DNA of 64,000 nt from Pseudoclavibacter chungangensis (GTDB lineage: Bacteria; Actinomycetota; Actinomycetes; Actinomycetales; Microbacteriaceae). This document shows, one piece after another, positions 42,841 through 58,671 of this stretch. Both the position numbers and the translations under genes were made by a program. Every line of letters begins with the position of its first letter. The first letter of the stretch is position 1. The stretch is from assembly GCF_013410545.1 (NCBI RefSeq), contig NZ_JACCFV010000001.1:248001-312000 (forward strand), given 5' to 3'. Below the pieces are notes generated by a model that made no database searches, was not told where the DNA came from, and saw nothing but the letters and a program-made list of their open reading frames with translations.

Positions 42841-43304
42841 TCGTCCGCTCCGGTTGTCAGTCGGGAATCGTCCGCAGCGCGGTGAGACGACCCGATCGAC
42901 GAGAGGGGGCCGCGATGGTCACATCGATCGACCACGGTTCGCTCGTGGCGGACGGCACCGTCGTGACCCACGCGGCGGGGCCGGATGCACGTGGAGCGAG
43001 GCCTGAGGTCGTCCCCCGAACGGACTCGAGCCAGCTTATACCGGAGATTTTCAGCTTCGGCAAGCATCGGGGGTGGACAGGCGCGTCACGAGCGCATACA
43101 GTGGTTCCTTGCGCTTCGTCTCCCCATGCCTTCATATTGCGGTCGGCACGGTGGTCGCTCCTCGGTGTTCCGGACTCCCCGCCTGATGCAGGCGACGGGG
43201 CTCGTCGATCCCTCCGAGTGCCCGCCGGCTGGAGCCGTGGCGGATTCCTCACCGACGACACTACTGGCACCCGGTTCTTCGCCGGGTCCGCGGAGGTAAT
43301 TTCC
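42841..43304. other. rpoB upstream region and leader
   Basis: 464 bp upstream of rpoB. It contains a good promoter (43074-43102), leaving a leader of about 195 nt. No coding sequence is supported, although rpoB's frame is open upstream. Confidence 0.7.
43074..43102 (+). promoter_or_regulatory. predicted sigma-70-type promoter of rpoBC
   Basis: TGGACA (43074-43079) and TACAGT (43097-43102) are separated by exactly 17 bp, with transcription expected near 43109. Confidence 0.7.
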
Positions 43305-46796
<3,492 letters not shown>

Positions 46797-46844
46797 ATCG
46801 GTCAGCACAGGACGACGAAGCTTTCCAACGAGGAGAATTAAGAA

Positions 46845-49800
46845 TTGCTGGACGCAACAACGTTTGATCAGCTGCAGATCGGGCTCGCGACGGCCGACGA
46901 CATCCGCCGGTGGTCGTACGGCGAGGTCAAGAAGCCCGAGACCATCAACTACCGCACCCTGAAGCCCGAGAAGGACGGTCTGTTCGGCGAGCAGATCTTC
47001 GGCCCCTCGCGCGACTGGGAGTGCGCGTGCGGGAAGTACAAGCGCGTGCGCTTCAAGGGCATCGTGTGCGAGCGCTGCGGCGTCGAGGTCACGAAGTCCT
47101 CGGTGCGCCGCGAGCGCATGGGCCACATCGAGCTCGCCGCGCCCGTCACGCACATCTGGTACTTCAAGGGCGTGCCCTCGCGCCTCGGGTACCTGCTCGA
47201 CATGGCGCCGAAGGACCTCGAGAAGGTCATCTACTTCGCGGCCTACATGGTCATCGACGTCGACGAGGAGGGCCGCCGCGACGACCTCCCCGGTCTCGAG
47301 CAGGAGGTCCGCCTCGAGATCAAGACCATGAACGACCAGAAGGACGCGGCGATCGCGGGACGCATGAAGCGTCTCGAGGACGAGCTCGCGGCCCTCGAGG
47401 CCGAGGGCGCCAAGTCCGACCAGAAGCGCAAGGTCAAGGACGCCGGCGAGAAGGAGATGGGACAGCTCCGCAAGGGCTTCGAGGAGGACATCGCCCGCCT
47501 CGAGCGCGTGTGGGAGTCGTTCAAGAACCTCAAGGTCGGCGAGCTCAAGCCCGAGGACACCGACTTCCACGAGCTGCTCGACCGCTACGGCGACTACTTC
47601 GAGGCGTACATGGGCGCCGAGGCGATCCAGAAGCGCCTCCAGTCCTTCGACCTCGAGGCCGAGGGTGAGCTCCTGCGCCAGCAGATCGCCGAGGGCAAGG
47701 GTCAGAAGAAGATCCGCGCCATCAAGCGGCTCAAGGTCGTGAGCTCCTTCCTGCAGACGGGCAACAGCCCGGCCGCGATGGTGCTCGACGTCGTCCCCGT
47801 GATCCCGCCGGAGCTGCGCCCCATGGTGCAGCTCGACGGTGGCCGCTTCGCGACGAGCGACCTCAACGACCTGTACCGACGCGTGATCAACCGCAACAAC
47901 CGCCTCCGTCGACTCCTCGACCTCGGCGCGCCGGAGATCATCGTCAACAACGAGAAGCGCATGCTGCAGGAGGCCGTCGACGCGCTGTTCGACAACGGCC
48001 GCCGCGGTCGCCCTGTCACGGGCACCGGCAACCGTGCGCTCAAGTCGCTGAGCGACATGCTCAAGGGCAAGCAGGGCCGGTTCCGTCAGAACCTGCTCGG
48101 CAAGCGCGTCGACTACTCGGGCCGTTCGGTCATCATCGTCGGTCCGCAGCTGCGCATGCACCAGTGCGGTCTGCCGAAGCAGATGGCGCTCGAGCTGTTC
48201 AAGCCGTACGTCATCAAGCGCCTCATCGACCTCGGTCACGCCTCGAACATCAAGGCGGCGAAGCGTTCGGTGGAGCGTGCGAAGCCCGAGGTGTGGGACG
48301 TCCTCGAAGAGGTCATCCGCGAACGCCCCGTGCTGCTCAACCGCGCCCCGACGCTGCACCGTCTCGGGATCCAGGCGTTCGAGCCCCTGCTCGTCGAGGG
48401 CAAGGCGATCCAGCTGCACCCGCTCGTGTGCGCGGCGTTCAACGCCGACTTCGACGGTGACCAGATGGCCGTGCACCTGCCGCTCTCGGTCGAGGCACAG
48501 GCCGAGGCGCGCGTGCTCATGCTCGCGTCGAACAACATCCTCAAGCCGTCGGACGGTCGCCCCGTGACCCTGCCCTCGCAGGACATGGTCGCCGGGCTCT
48601 ACCACCTGACGACGCGTCGTGACGACGTCGAGGGTGCGGGTCGCGCGTTCGGCTCGGTCGCCGAGGCGATCATGGCGATGGACGAGGGCACGCTGCACCT
48701 CAACGCGCCCGTCCGGATCCGCCTGCGCGACATCACGTTCGCGCCGGGCGAGGGCCCCGCGAACCTCGAGCCCGGTGAGACCGCGCTCGTGGAGACGACC
48801 CTCGGGCGCGCCCTGTTCAACGAGCTGCTGCCCCTCGACTACCCGTACGCCGAGGACACGATGACGAAGGGCCGCCTGTCGGGCGTCGTCAACTTCCTCG
48901 CCGAGCGGTACTCGAAGGACGAGGTCTCCTCGACCCTCGACCGCATCAAGGACGCCGGCTTCTACTGGGCCACGCGTTCGGGTATCTCGATCGCGCTGAG
49001 CGACATCGTCACCCCCGACTCGAAGGCGAAGATCGTCGCCGAGACGGAGGCCGAGGTCGCCGACATCCGCGCCGAGTGGCAGTCCGGTCTGCTCACCGAG
49101 CAGGAGTACCGCGCCGACGTGATCCGCAAGTGGGAGGCCGCGACCAACCGCGTCGCCGACGAGATGCAGGAGGAGTTCCCCACCACGAACTCGATCCACC
49201 GCATGGTCACCGCGGGCGCGAACGGTAACTGGCTGCAGGTCCGTCAGATCGCCGGTATGCGTGGTCTCGTCGCGAACCCGAAGGGTGAGACGATCCCGCG
49301 TCCGATCGTGCACTCGTACCGTGAGGGCCTCACCGTGGCCGAGTACTTCATCTCGACCCACGGTGCCCGCAAGGGTCTCGCCGACACGGCACTCCGCACG
49401 GCCGACTCGGGCTACCTGACGCGTCGACTCGTCGACGTCTCGCAGGACGTCATCATCCGTGAAGAGGACTGCGGCACGTCGCGCGGTCTCGACCTCGTGA
49501 TCGGCCGCGTGAACGCGGACGGCGAGCTCGAGCGCGACGAGAACGTCGAGAACTCCGTCTACGCGCGGAACCTCGCGGTCGACGCGGTCGCCGCCGACGG
49601 GACGGTCGTCGCGACGGCCGGCACCGACGTGGGCGACGTCGTCATCGACGAGCTCATCGCGGCGGGTGTGAACGAGGTCAAGGTCCGCTCGGTGCTCACG
49701 TGCGAGTCCGCGGTCGGTGTGTGCGCCATGTGCTACGGCCGCTCACTCGCCTCGGGCAAGCTCGTCGACATCGGCGAGGCCGTCGGCATCATCGCGGCCC

Positions 49801-50723
49801 AGTCGATCGGTGAGCCCGGAACGCAGCTCACGATGCGTACCTTCCACTCGGGTGGTGTGTCCTCGGCCGGCGACATCACGCAGGGTCTTCCCCGCGTGCA
49901 GGAGCTGTTCGAGGCGCGTACCCCGAAGGGTGCGTCGCCGCTCGCCGAGGCCGACGGGGTCATCGAGATCCAGGAGACCGAGAAGTCGCGCAAGGTGATC
50001 CTCACGCCCGACAACGGCGACGAGCAGTTCATCTACCCGGTGCTCAAGCGTGCCGACCTCCTCGTCGAGGACGGCCAGCACGTGAAGATCGGGCAGGCGC
50101 TCCACGAGGGTCCGGTGGACCCGAAGGACGTGCTGCGCGTGCGCGGTGCCCGCGAGGTGCAGAAGTACCTCGTCGGTGGCGTGCAGGGCGTGTACCGCTC
50201 GCAGGGTGTGCCGATCCACGACAAGCACATCGAGGTCATCGTCCGTCAGATGCTCCGCAAGATCACGGTCATCGACCACGGTCAGACGGACATGCTGCCG
50301 GGTGAGCTCGCCGACCGCATGCACTTCGCCCAGGTGAACCGTGCCGCGGTCACCGAGGGCAAGCAGCCCGCGTCGGGCCGCCAGGAGGTCATGGGCATCA
50401 CGAAGGCCTCGCTCGCGACCGAGTCGTGGCTGAGCGCCGCCTCCTTCCAGGAGACGACGCGCGTGCTCACGCAGGCGGCGATGGAGGGCAAGAAGGACCC
50501 GCTCGTCGGGCTCAAGGAGAACGTCATCATCGGTCGCCTCATCACGGCCGGTACCGGACTCCCGAAGTACCGCGAGATGGCCGTCGAGCCGACCGAGGAA
50601 GCCCGCGCCGAGCGGTACCCGTTCGGCGCCACGACGGGGAGCGAGTTCGACGAGAACGACCTCACGTTCGTCGACTTCGACGCCTTCTCGAGCGACGACT
50701 TCCAGGGCGGCACCTACCAGTAG
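46845..50723 (+). CDS. rpoC: DNA-directed RNA polymerase subunit beta'
   Basis: A 1292-residue beta' subunit. TTG start at 46845 after AGGAGAA. Zinc site 1 is C60, C62, C75 and C78 ([14 protein letters not shown]); the catalytic magnesium loop [12 protein letters not shown] occupies 533-544; the trigger-loop region and the C-terminal [11 protein letters not shown] region are intact. Co-transcribed with rpoB and ended by a strong hairpin 30 bp downstream. Confidence 0.98.
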   Translation: MLDATTFDQLQIGLATADDIRRWSYGEVKKPETINYRTLKPEKDGLFGEQIFGPSRDWECACGKYKRVRFKGIVCERCGVEVTKSSVRRERMGHIELAAPVTHIWYFKGVPSRLGYLLDMAPKDLEKVIYFAAYMVIDVDEEGRRDDLPGLEQEVRLEIKTMNDQKDAAIAGRMKRLEDELAALEAEGAKSDQKRKVKDAGEKEMGQLRKGFEEDIARLERVWESFKNLKVGELKPEDTDFHELLDRYGDYFEAYMGAEAIQKRLQSFDLEAEGELLRQQIAEGKGQKKIRAIKRLKVVSSFLQTGNSPAAMVLDVVPVIPPELRPMVQLDGGRFATSDLNDLYRRVINRNNRLRRLLDLGAPEIIVNNEKRMLQEAVDALFDNGRRGRPVTGTGNRALKSLSDMLKGKQGRFRQNLLGKRVDYSGRSVIIVGPQLRMHQCGLPKQMALELFKPYVIKRLIDLGHASNIKAAKRSVERAKPEVWDVLEEVIRERPVLLNRAPTLHRLGIQAFEPLLVEGKAIQLHPLVCAAFNADFDGDQMAVHLPLSVEAQAEARVLMLASNNILKPSDGRPVTLPSQDMVAGLYHLTTRRDDVEGAGRAFGSVAEAIMAMDEGTLHLNAPVRIRLRDITFAPGEGPANLEPGETALVETTLGRALFNELLPLDYPYAEDTMTKGRLSGVVNFLAERYSKDEVSSTLDRIKDAGFYWATRSGISIALSDIVTPDSKAKIVAETEAEVADIRAEWQSGLLTEQEYRADVIRKWEAATNRVADEMQEEFPTTNSIHRMVTAGANGNWLQVRQIAGMRGLVANPKGETIPRPIVHSYREGLTVAEYFISTHGARKGLADTALRTADSGYLTRRLVDVSQDVIIREEDCGTSRGLDLVIGRVNADGELERDENVENSVYARNLAVDAVAADGTVVATAGTDVGDVVIDELIAAGVNEVKVRSVLTCESAVGVCAMCYGRSLASGKLVDIGEAVGIIAAQSIGEPGTQLTMRTFHSGGVSSAGDITQGLPRVQELFEARTPKGASPLAEADGVIEIQETEKSRKVILTPDNGDEQFIYPVLKRADLLVEDGQHVKIGQALHEGPVDPKDVLRVRGAREVQKYLVGGVQGVYRSQGVPIHDKHIEVIVRQMLRKITVIDHGQTDMLPGELADRMHFAQVNRAAVTEGKQPASGRQEVMGITKASLATESWLSAASFQETTRVLTQAAMEGKKDPLVGLKENVIIGRLITAGTGLPKYREMAVEPTEEARAERYPFGATTGSEFDENDLTFVDFDAFSSDDFQGGTYQ

Positions 50724-50753
50724 GGAGCCGGTCCTCGTCACCGCACGAACCAC

Positions 50754-50783
50754 GAACGCCCCGGGCCCCGGCCCGGGGCGTTC
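50754..50783 (+). terminator. rpoBC terminator
   Basis: Arms 50754-50767 and 50770-50783 form a perfect 14-bp GC-rich stem with a very short loop, 30 bp after the rpoC stop. Confidence 0.85.
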
Positions 50784-50867
50784 GCCGTTCACCCGGACGG
50801 CGAACGGTTTCGTCCCGCGGGCGGCCTGTCTCGACGTGTCGGCGCGAACTGCGAATACCCTGATCGC

Positions 50868-52889
50868 ATGACGGACACCCCCACCGACCGGCGCGAGCCC
50901 TTCGACGACGGCCCCTCGGGCCGCGCCGGTGGATCGAACGAGCGGCTCGATGCCGCGGTCGCGCGCAGTCGCTCGATCGGCCGCACGGGCGGCCTCGGCG
51001 ACACGCTCGAGCTCGGCGACGTGCAGGCCGAGTATGGGCGCATCGCCGCCGGCACCGACGACAGCCACGGGGTCGAGCCGGCAGCCGAGGGTGCGACGCC
51101 GTCACGGCCCATCCTGTCGCGGCGCGTCCCGTCGGGCCGCGGCACGCGCGCCACCGACGCAGCCGAGCGGGACGACGCCGCAGGCGTGAGGGACGATGAG
51201 GCGCTGCGGGACGGCGACGCAGCCGTGTGGGCCGATGACGCCGAGCGGGACGCGGGGGAGGACGCGGCGTCAGGTCAGCTCACCGACGCGTCGGCTGCCG
51301 GGACGGACGAGAACGACACGGCCGCCGTGGGTGTCGACGGGCACGCGGACGAGCGCGAGGAGCGCGAGCCGACGGCCGTCGTCGCGCGTTCCAGCATGCT
51401 GACCCCGATCGAGGTCGAAGCCGAGTCCACGAACCGGACCGCACCCGTCCCGACCGTCGACGCCCCCGTGGCGTCGTCCTCCGGAGACACCGAGGCGGAC
51501 GCCGACGCCGACGCCGAGGTGGACGCCGACGTCGATGCGGACGCCGACGCCGAGGCCGACAGCGACGCCGATGGAGCGGACGGGGGAGCGGCCACGGACG
51601 TGCCCGCCCGGCGTACCGCGCGGACGATCGAGGTCGACCGCACCGAGGGGCGTGCGCGATCGGCACGGAAGCGCGCGACCCGCGGCGATCGCACGCGCGA
51701 GCAGACGCGCGCCGACGACAGCGCCGAGACCCCCGTCGTGCCCGACGTCGTCGAGGACGAGGAGTCGGGGGTGGGGACGGAGGTCGCGCTACGGGACGAG
51801 GCGCCCGAGATGCCCGAGCACGACGGTGCGGCCGAGGCGGACCGCCGGACGTTCGCACCGCTCGCGCTCTCGGAGGAGGCCATCGAGCTCCCCACGCTGC
51901 CCGCCGAGCCGCTCCCGCGCGGCAATCGCGCCTTCGGGTTCATCATGGCGCTGTTCGGGACGGGCGTGTTCGCGGCCGCCTACGTGTTCGCGTTCGCGGG
52001 CGTTCGCGCGCTCCTCACGGCACACACCGATGTGCTCGTGACCGCCGGTGACTTCATCGTCACGACCCCGTTCATCCTGCCCGTCGTCGCCTTCGGGATC
52101 CTGTTCGTCCTGTGGACGCTCGTCGCCGGTCGGGCCGGCTGGGGCTGGTACGTCCTCGGCGGGCTCGTCGCCGCTGTCGTCGCGTTCGTCGCCTACCACG
52201 TGGGCGTGGCCATGCAGCTCACGCTCAACGCGGGAGGCTTCGTGCCGGCCGACCCGTTCGCGTCCCTCGTCGACCCCACGCACCTGCCCGGCTCGCTCGT
52301 GGCCGCGATCGTCGCCCGCGAGGCCTTCACGTGGGTCGGCGCACTCGTCGGACTGCGTGGACGCCGCGTCACGGCGACCAACGCACGCGAGCGCGCCGCG
52401 TACGAGCGCACGCTCGCCGAGGTGGACCGCGAGGAACGCGCGGCGCGCGAGACGGCATCGGCGCCGGTCACCGTGACGGGGCCCGTGGCGGTCGCGACCG
52501 TGGACGATGCGGCCGTCGCCGGGGACGTCGTGCCCGACGAGCACGCGGTCGACGAGCAGGCGGTCGACGAGCACGGGGTCGACGAGCACACGCCCAGCGG
52601 CGACGAGCAGACCGAGAACGCCGATGTCGACGCGGGCGACGCAGTGACCGCCGACGTTGCGGCCGACGACGGGGCGACCGAGGACGCCGCGACGGACGGC
52701 GACGCCACGAGCGACGCCGCCACGAGCGACGACGAGTCGACAACGGACGCCGCGGCGGAGGACGATGCCGCGAGCGACGCCGACGCGAGCGACGCCGACG
52801 AGAGCGACGCCGCGAGCGACGCCGACGCGACCGCACCGATCGACCACACCACGACCGAGTCCGACGACGAGGAGCGACCCCGCGCATGA
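50868..52889 (+). CDS. large membrane protein with acidic low-complexity arms, function unknown
   Basis: A 673-residue protein. Residues 1-345 are hydrophilic and strongly acidic, including an Asp/Ala tract (about 205-235) and a basic patch (RSARKRATRGDRTREQTR). A hydrophobic core with four helices lies at about 353-500. The C-terminal 150 residues return to Asp/Ala/Glu-rich repeats with DEHAVDEQ-type units. No domain was recognised. ATG 50868 is the first good start. The next gene overlaps by ATGA, so the two work in one transcript between rpoC and rpsL. Confidence 0.65.
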   Translation: MTDTPTDRREPFDDGPSGRAGGSNERLDAAVARSRSIGRTGGLGDTLELGDVQAEYGRIAAGTDDSHGVEPAAEGATPSRPILSRRVPSGRGTRATDAAERDDAAGVRDDEALRDGDAAVWADDAERDAGEDAASGQLTDASAAGTDENDTAAVGVDGHADEREEREPTAVVARSSMLTPIEVEAESTNRTAPVPTVDAPVASSSGDTEADADADAEVDADVDADADAEADSDADGADGGAATDVPARRTARTIEVDRTEGRARSARKRATRGDRTREQTRADDSAETPVVPDVVEDEESGVGTEVALRDEAPEMPEHDGAAEADRRTFAPLALSEEAIELPTLPAEPLPRGNRAFGFIMALFGTGVFAAAYVFAFAGVRALLTAHTDVLVTAGDFIVTTPFILPVVAFGILFVLWTLVAGRAGWGWYVLGGLVAAVVAFVAYHVGVAMQLTLNAGGFVPADPFASLVDPTHLPGSLVAAIVAREAFTWVGALVGLRGRRVTATNARERAAYERTLAEVDREERAARETASAPVTVTGPVAVATVDDAAVAGDVVPDEHAVDEQAVDEHGVDEHTPSGDEQTENADVDAGDAVTADVAADDGATEDAATDGDATSDAATSDDESTTDAAAEDDAASDADASDADESDAASDADATAPIDHTTTESDDEERPRA

Positions 52890-53377
52890 CCGAGCACGAG
52901 ACCTCCGGCGTCGCCGCGTATCCCTCGGCGCACTATCCCGAGCTGCCCGCCGTCTCGATCGACGCGCCCGCCGGGTGGCAGCCCATCGTCTTCCCCGGCG
53001 CCCTCGTCGGGATCCGCCATGTCGTCGATGACGGGGGCTTCAATGCCAACGTCCTCGTCACCCACGAGCGCTGGCCCGGCGAGATCCCGGCCGCGGACGC
53101 GCTCGGCCGCCTCCGCGCGCAGCTCGTCGCCGCGGGCGCGACCGAGACCTATGCCGATCTCGAACCCGCGGGCGCTCCGGGCGCCTATCTCGAGGCCGAC
53201 CAGCAGGAGGCGAGCCTCGGCGACCTCCGCGTCCGGTACCGGCTCGTCGTCGTGTCGCACGACGGACTCACCGAACTCGTCACGGCCGTCGGAACGGCGA
53301 CCGCGACGCAGTCGGCGAACCTCGGTTCGTCGCTCGGGGACATCGTCCGCAGCCTCACCGTGACGGCACGTTCCTGA
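52886..53377 (+). CDS. small soluble protein, possibly LpqN/PsbP-like fold
   Basis: A 163-residue protein without signal peptide. The pattern VSIDAPAGWQPIVFPGALVG, NANVLVTHERWPG, then a helix, ADQQEAS, RYRLVVVSHDGLTELVTAVG and a final helix resembles the Mog1/PsbP/LpqN alpha-beta fold, but this is a structural impression only. ATGA overlap with the upstream membrane protein gene. Confidence 0.55.
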   Translation: MTEHETSGVAAYPSAHYPELPAVSIDAPAGWQPIVFPGALVGIRHVVDDGGFNANVLVTHERWPGEIPAADALGRLRAQLVAAGATETYADLEPAGAPGAYLEADQQEASLGDLRVRYRLVVVSHDGLTELVTAVGTATATQSANLGSSLGDIVRSLTVTARS

Positions 53378-53394
53378 TCGTGCGGGGATCGACC

Positions 53395-53844
53395 GTGGCG
53401 AGCGTTCGCACGGGGGTCCTCGTCGCGATCCTCACGGGCGCGCTCGTGTTCGCGGGCTGGGGCATGACGAGCCTCGCGATCGATCGCGACGTCGTCCCCG
53501 AGGAGGGCACCGCGACCCTCGTCGGCCCGGCGATGCTCGTCGCGACGATGGTCGTCGCCGGCATCGGGGCCGCCCGTGAGTCGGCGCGTGCCCGCGCGAC
53601 CCGCCACGTCTCGTGGGCGGGGTCAGCGGGCTGGGCGGTCGTCGCGTGGTTCGCGTTCTCGCTCACCGCGCTCGCGGGCGCCACGCTCGGCGGCCTGCCG
53701 GTCGAGGCGGGGACACCGGTCGGCTTCGCTCTGCGGCATGCGACGGACGCGTTCGCGCTCGTCGTCGTGCTCGCGGTGTTCGGCTGCGTCGCGGGGGCCG
53801 CCGTGCTCGCTCGCAGCGGAACCGACACGTCGGATCGAACATGA
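53395..53844 (+). CDS. small four-helix membrane protein, function unknown
   Basis: About 149 residues with four predicted transmembrane helices (near 5-27, 43-62, 80-103 and 120-140). I start it at GTG 53395, which has GGGGA upstream; a GTG at 53380 would add five residues. It lies 17 bp after the previous stop and probably belongs to the same transcript. No family recognised. Confidence 0.6.
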   Translation: MASVRTGVLVAILTGALVFAGWGMTSLAIDRDVVPEEGTATLVGPAMLVATMVVAGIGAARESARARATRHVSWAGSAGWAVVAWFAFSLTALAGATLGGLPVEAGTPVGFALRHATDAFALVVVLAVFGCVAGAAVLARSGTDTSDRT

Positions 53845-53850
53845 CGCAGC

Positions 53851-53879
53851 TTGACCGATTTTCCACCAGCGGTTAGGAT
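53851..53879 (+). promoter_or_regulatory. predicted promoter of the str operon
   Basis: TTGACC (53851-53856) and TAGGAT (53874-53879) with a 17-bp spacer, giving a leader of about 240 nt before rpsL. Confidence 0.75.
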
Positions 53880-54125
53880 TTTCTGGTGCGCGCGCTCGGT
53901 CGCGCCCAATTCCGAGCGGTCTCACGCCGCCCGGAATGAGGGCCACGGCGTAGCCGCAGTGACGAAGCGAAGTCGACCCGATCCGGTCGCCACCGCTTCA
54001 CCAACCAGCGATACCAGTTGTTTGTACCGCCGGTGGGTCCGAATGAGACGAGTCACGTCTCCGGTGCGAGAGCCCTCGCGCCAGTATCCAAGCGAGCAGT
54101 GCAAAACCAACAAGGAGAACTACCC

Positions 54126-54500
54126 GTGCCAACCATTCAGCAGTTGGTCCGCAAGGGACGTCGCCCCAAGGCGACGACGTCGAAGACGCCCGCCCTGAAG
54201 TCCAACCCGCAGCAGCGCGGCGTGTGCACCCGTGTCTACACGACGACCCCGAAGAAGCCGAACTCGGCGCTCCGCAAGGTCGCCCGCGTGAAGCTGTCGA
54301 ACGGCACCGAGGTCACCGCCTACATCCCCGGTGAGGGCCACAACCTGCAGGAGCACTCGATGGTGCTCGTCCGTGGTGGTCGTGTGAAGGACCTCCCCGG
54401 TGTCCGCTACAAGATCGTCCGCGGCGCGCTCGACACGCAGGCCGTGAAGAACCGCAAGCAGGCTCGCAGCCGGTACGGCGCGAAGATGGAGAAGAAGTAA
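54126..54500 (+). CDS. rpsL: 30S ribosomal protein S12
   Basis: 124 residues, the normal S12 length, from GTG 54126 after AAGGAGAA. K43 (TTTPKKPNS) and K88 (GGRVKDLPG) are the wild-type residues, so no classical streptomycin-resistance substitution is present. The stop codon overlaps the rpsG start by one base (TAATG). Confidence 0.98.
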   Translation: MPTIQQLVRKGRRPKATTSKTPALKSNPQQRGVCTRVYTTTPKKPNSALRKVARVKLSNGTEVTAYIPGEGHNLQEHSMVLVRGGRVKDLPGVRYKIVRGALDTQAVKNRKQARSRYGAKMEKK

Positions 54501-54970
54501 TGCCCCGCAAGGGTCCCGCCCCGAAGCGTCCCGTCGTCGCCGACCCGGTCTACGGCGCGCCCGTCGTCTCGCAGCTCGTCAACAAGATCCTCGTCGACGG
54601 CAAGAAGGGCCTCGCCGAGCGCATCGTCTACGGCGCGCTCGAGAACGTCGCCAACAAGTCCGGCCAGGACGCCGTCGTCACGCTCAAGAAGGCGCTCGAC
54701 AACGTCCGCCCGACGCTCGAGGTGCGTTCGCGCCGCGTCGGCGGCTCGACCTACCAGGTCCCCGTCGAGGTCAAGCCGCACCGCGCGAACACGCTCGCGC
54801 TGCGCTGGCTCACGGACTACGCCAAGGCACGTCGCGAGAAGTCGATGACCGAGCGTCTCACCAACGAGATCCTCGACGCGTCGAACGGTCTCGGTGCCGC
54901 GGTCAAGCGCCGCGAGGACACCCACAAGATGGCCGAGTCGAACCGCGCCTTCGCCCACTACCGCTGGTAG
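54500..54970 (+). CDS. rpsG: 30S ribosomal protein S7
   Basis: 156 residues, typical of S7 ([12 protein letters not shown] start, [13 protein letters not shown] and [13 protein letters not shown] end). Primary binder of the 16S 3' domain and, in E. coli, the operon's translational regulator. Coupled to rpsL. Confidence 0.98.
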   Translation: MPRKGPAPKRPVVADPVYGAPVVSQLVNKILVDGKKGLAERIVYGALENVANKSGQDAVVTLKKALDNVRPTLEVRSRRVGGSTYQVPVEVKPHRANTLALRWLTDYAKARREKSMTERLTNEILDASNGLGAAVKRREDTHKMAESNRAFAHYRW

Positions 54971-55023
54971 TCGGACCCCACTACTCCTCTTCTCTCCACC
55001 CCTTATCTCTCGGAGGAACATCC

Positions 55024-57138
55024 GTGGCACAGGACGTGCTTACCGACCTGAACAAGGTCCGCAACATCGGCATCATGGCCCACATCGATGCCGGCAAGAC
55101 CACGACGACCGAGCGCATCCTGTTCTACACCGGCGTCAACCACAAGCTCGGTGAGACCCACGACGGTGCCTCCACGACGGACTGGATGGAGCAGGAGCAG
55201 GAGCGTGGCATCACGATCACCTCCGCGGCCGTCACCTGCTTCTGGAACAAGAACCAGATCAACATCATCGACACGCCCGGGCACGTCGACTTCACGGTCG
55301 AGGTGGAGCGTTCGCTCCGCGTCCTCGACGGTGCGGTCGCCGTGTTCGACGGCAAGGAGGGCGTCGAGCCCCAGTCGGAGACGGTCTGGCGTCAGGCCGA
55401 CAAGTACGACGTGCCGCGCATCTGCTTCGTCAACAAGATGGACAAGCTCGGTGCGGACTTCTACTTCACGGTCGACACGATCGTGAACCGCCTCGGCGCG
55501 AAGCCGCTCGTGATCCAGCTGCCCATCGGGGCGGAGAACGACTTCATCGGCGTCATCGACCTCGTCGAGATGAACGCCAAGGTGTGGCCGGCCGACGCCA
55601 AGGGTGACACGACCCTCGGTGCCTCGTACGAGACGCAGGAGATCCCGGAGGACCTCCAGGAGCGCGCCGCGGAGTACCGCGAGAAGCTCCTCGAGGCCGT
55701 CGCCGAGACCGACGACGCGCTGCTCGAGAAGTACTTCGGTGGCGAGGAGCTCACGATCGACGAGATCAAGGGCGCCATCCGCAAGCTCACCGTGAACAGC
55801 GAGATGTACCCCGTGCTGTGCGGCTCGGCGTTCAAGAACCGTGGCGTGCAGCCCATGCTCGACGCGGTCGTGGACTACCTCCCGAGCCCGCTCGACGTGG
55901 CGGCCGTCGAGGGCACCGACCCGCGCGACGAGGAGAAGATCCTCACGCGCAAGCCCTCGGCCGACGAGCCCTTCTCGGCGCTCGCGTTCAAGATCGCCGT
56001 GCACCCCTTCTTCGGGCGACTGATCTACATCCGCGTGTACTCGGGCAAGGCCGAGTCGGGCGCGCAGATCATCAACTCGACCAAGGGCAAGAAGGAGCGC
56101 ATCGGGAAGATCTTCCAGATGCACGCCAACAAGGAGATGCCGGTCGACTCGATCACCGCCGGGCACATCTACGCCGTCATCGGTCTGAAGGACACGACGA
56201 CCGGTGACACGCTCTGCGACCCGAACAACCAGATCGTCCTCGAGTCGATGACCTTCCCCGAGCCGGTCATCAACGTGGCCATCGAGCCCAAGACGAAGGC
56301 CGACCAGGAGAAGCTGGGCGTCGCGATCCAGAAGCTGGCCGAGGAGGACCCGACGTTCCGCGTCGAGCTCGACCAGGAGACCGGCCAGACCGTCATCGGC
56401 GGCATGGGCGAGCTCCACCTCGACGTCCTCGTCGACCGCATGAAGCGTGAGTTCAAGGTCGAGGCGAACGTGGGCAAGCCCCAGGTCGCCTACCGCGAGA
56501 CGATCCGCAAGACGCTCGACAAGTGGGACTACACCCACAAGAAGCAGACCGGTGGATCGGGTCAGTTCGCCAAGGTGCAGATCCGCCTCGAGCCGCTCGA
56601 GGTCGAGGGCGACGTCACGTACGAGTTCGTGAACGGCGTCACCGGTGGTCGCGTGCCGCGCGAGTACATCCCCTCGGTCGACGCGGGCATCAAGGACGCC
56701 ATGCAGGTCGGCGTGCTCGCCGGCTTCCCCATGGTGGGCGTCAAGGCGACGCTGCTCGACGGTCAGTACCACGACGTCGACTCCTCGGAGATGGCGTTCA
56801 AGATCGCGGGTTCGATGGCCTTCAAGGAGGCCGCTCCCAAGGCCGGCCCCGTCATCCTCGAACCGCTCATGTCGGTCGAGGTGCGCACGCCCGAGGAGTA
56901 CATGGGCGACGTGATCGGCGACCTGAACTCGCGTCGCGGTCAGGTGCAGTCGATGGAGGACGCCTCGGGCGTCAAGGTCATCCGTGCACTCGTCCCGCTG
57001 TCGGAGATGTTCGGCTACATCGGTGACCTGCGGTCGAAGACCTCGGGTCGCGCCGTCTACTCGATGACCTTCGAGACCTACGCCGAGGTTCCCAAGGCGG
57101 TCCAGGAAGAGATCATCCAGAAGAGCAAGGGCGAATAG
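55024..57138 (+). CDS. fusA: elongation factor G
   Basis: A 704-residue translocase GTPase. GTG start at 55024 after GGAGGAA. G1 [12 protein letters not shown], the switch [15 protein letters not shown] and the domain IV region ([18 protein letters not shown]) are all present. Confidence 0.98.
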   Translation: MAQDVLTDLNKVRNIGIMAHIDAGKTTTTERILFYTGVNHKLGETHDGASTTDWMEQEQERGITITSAAVTCFWNKNQINIIDTPGHVDFTVEVERSLRVLDGAVAVFDGKEGVEPQSETVWRQADKYDVPRICFVNKMDKLGADFYFTVDTIVNRLGAKPLVIQLPIGAENDFIGVIDLVEMNAKVWPADAKGDTTLGASYETQEIPEDLQERAAEYREKLLEAVAETDDALLEKYFGGEELTIDEIKGAIRKLTVNSEMYPVLCGSAFKNRGVQPMLDAVVDYLPSPLDVAAVEGTDPRDEEKILTRKPSADEPFSALAFKIAVHPFFGRLIYIRVYSGKAESGAQIINSTKGKKERIGKIFQMHANKEMPVDSITAGHIYAVIGLKDTTTGDTLCDPNNQIVLESMTFPEPVINVAIEPKTKADQEKLGVAIQKLAEEDPTFRVELDQETGQTVIGGMGELHLDVLVDRMKREFKVEANVGKPQVAYRETIRKTLDKWDYTHKKQTGGSGQFAKVQIRLEPLEVEGDVTYEFVNGVTGGRVPREYIPSVDAGIKDAMQVGVLAGFPMVGVKATLLDGQYHDVDSSEMAFKIAGSMAFKEAAPKAGPVILEPLMSVEVRTPEEYMGDVIGDLNSRRGQVQSMEDASGVKVIRALVPLSEMFGYIGDLRSKTSGRAVYSMTFETYAEVPKAVQEEIIQKSKGE

Positions 57139-57151
57139 CCCCGGCCCCGCT

Positions 57152-57174
57152 CGGGAAGCGCGTGCAGCTTCCCG
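57152..57174 (+). other. hairpin in the fusA-tuf gap
   Basis: An 8-bp stem CGGGAAGC/GCTTCCCG with a 7-nt loop, 13 bp after the fusA stop. There is no U-tract, so it may be a processing or partial attenuation site rather than a full terminator. Confidence 0.4.
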
Positions 57175-57229
57175 GGCGGTAGCATGAACAACTGCACGAA
57201 AAAACCCCAACGTCCTGAGGAGGACCATA

Positions 57230-58423
<1,194 letters not shown>

Positions 58424-58440
58424 TCTTCGCGTCCACGACG

Positions 58441-58472
58441 ACGGGGGTCTGGCTCTGCCAGGCCCCCGTTTT
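58441..58472 (+). terminator. str operon terminator after tuf
   Basis: A 12-13 bp stem (ACGGGGGTCTGGC paired with GCCAGGCCCCCGT, one wobble) followed by a short T run. Confidence 0.9.
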
Positions 58473-58671
58473 CGTGTTCCCGGACGGCGTGACCGCCCCC
58501 GTCGCGGAGCCTTCCGAGGCGACGCACCGACCCACGCGGACGCTCGGGACGGGAAGAGACGGTTCCCGTGCGCCGAGGCACACCGTAGACTGTTGCAGTT
58601 ATGCGTCCCGTGGGGGGAGTGCATCGCGTCGGGCGGACCGACCGGCGCGAGACCGTCGATCGGGGGTTCCT

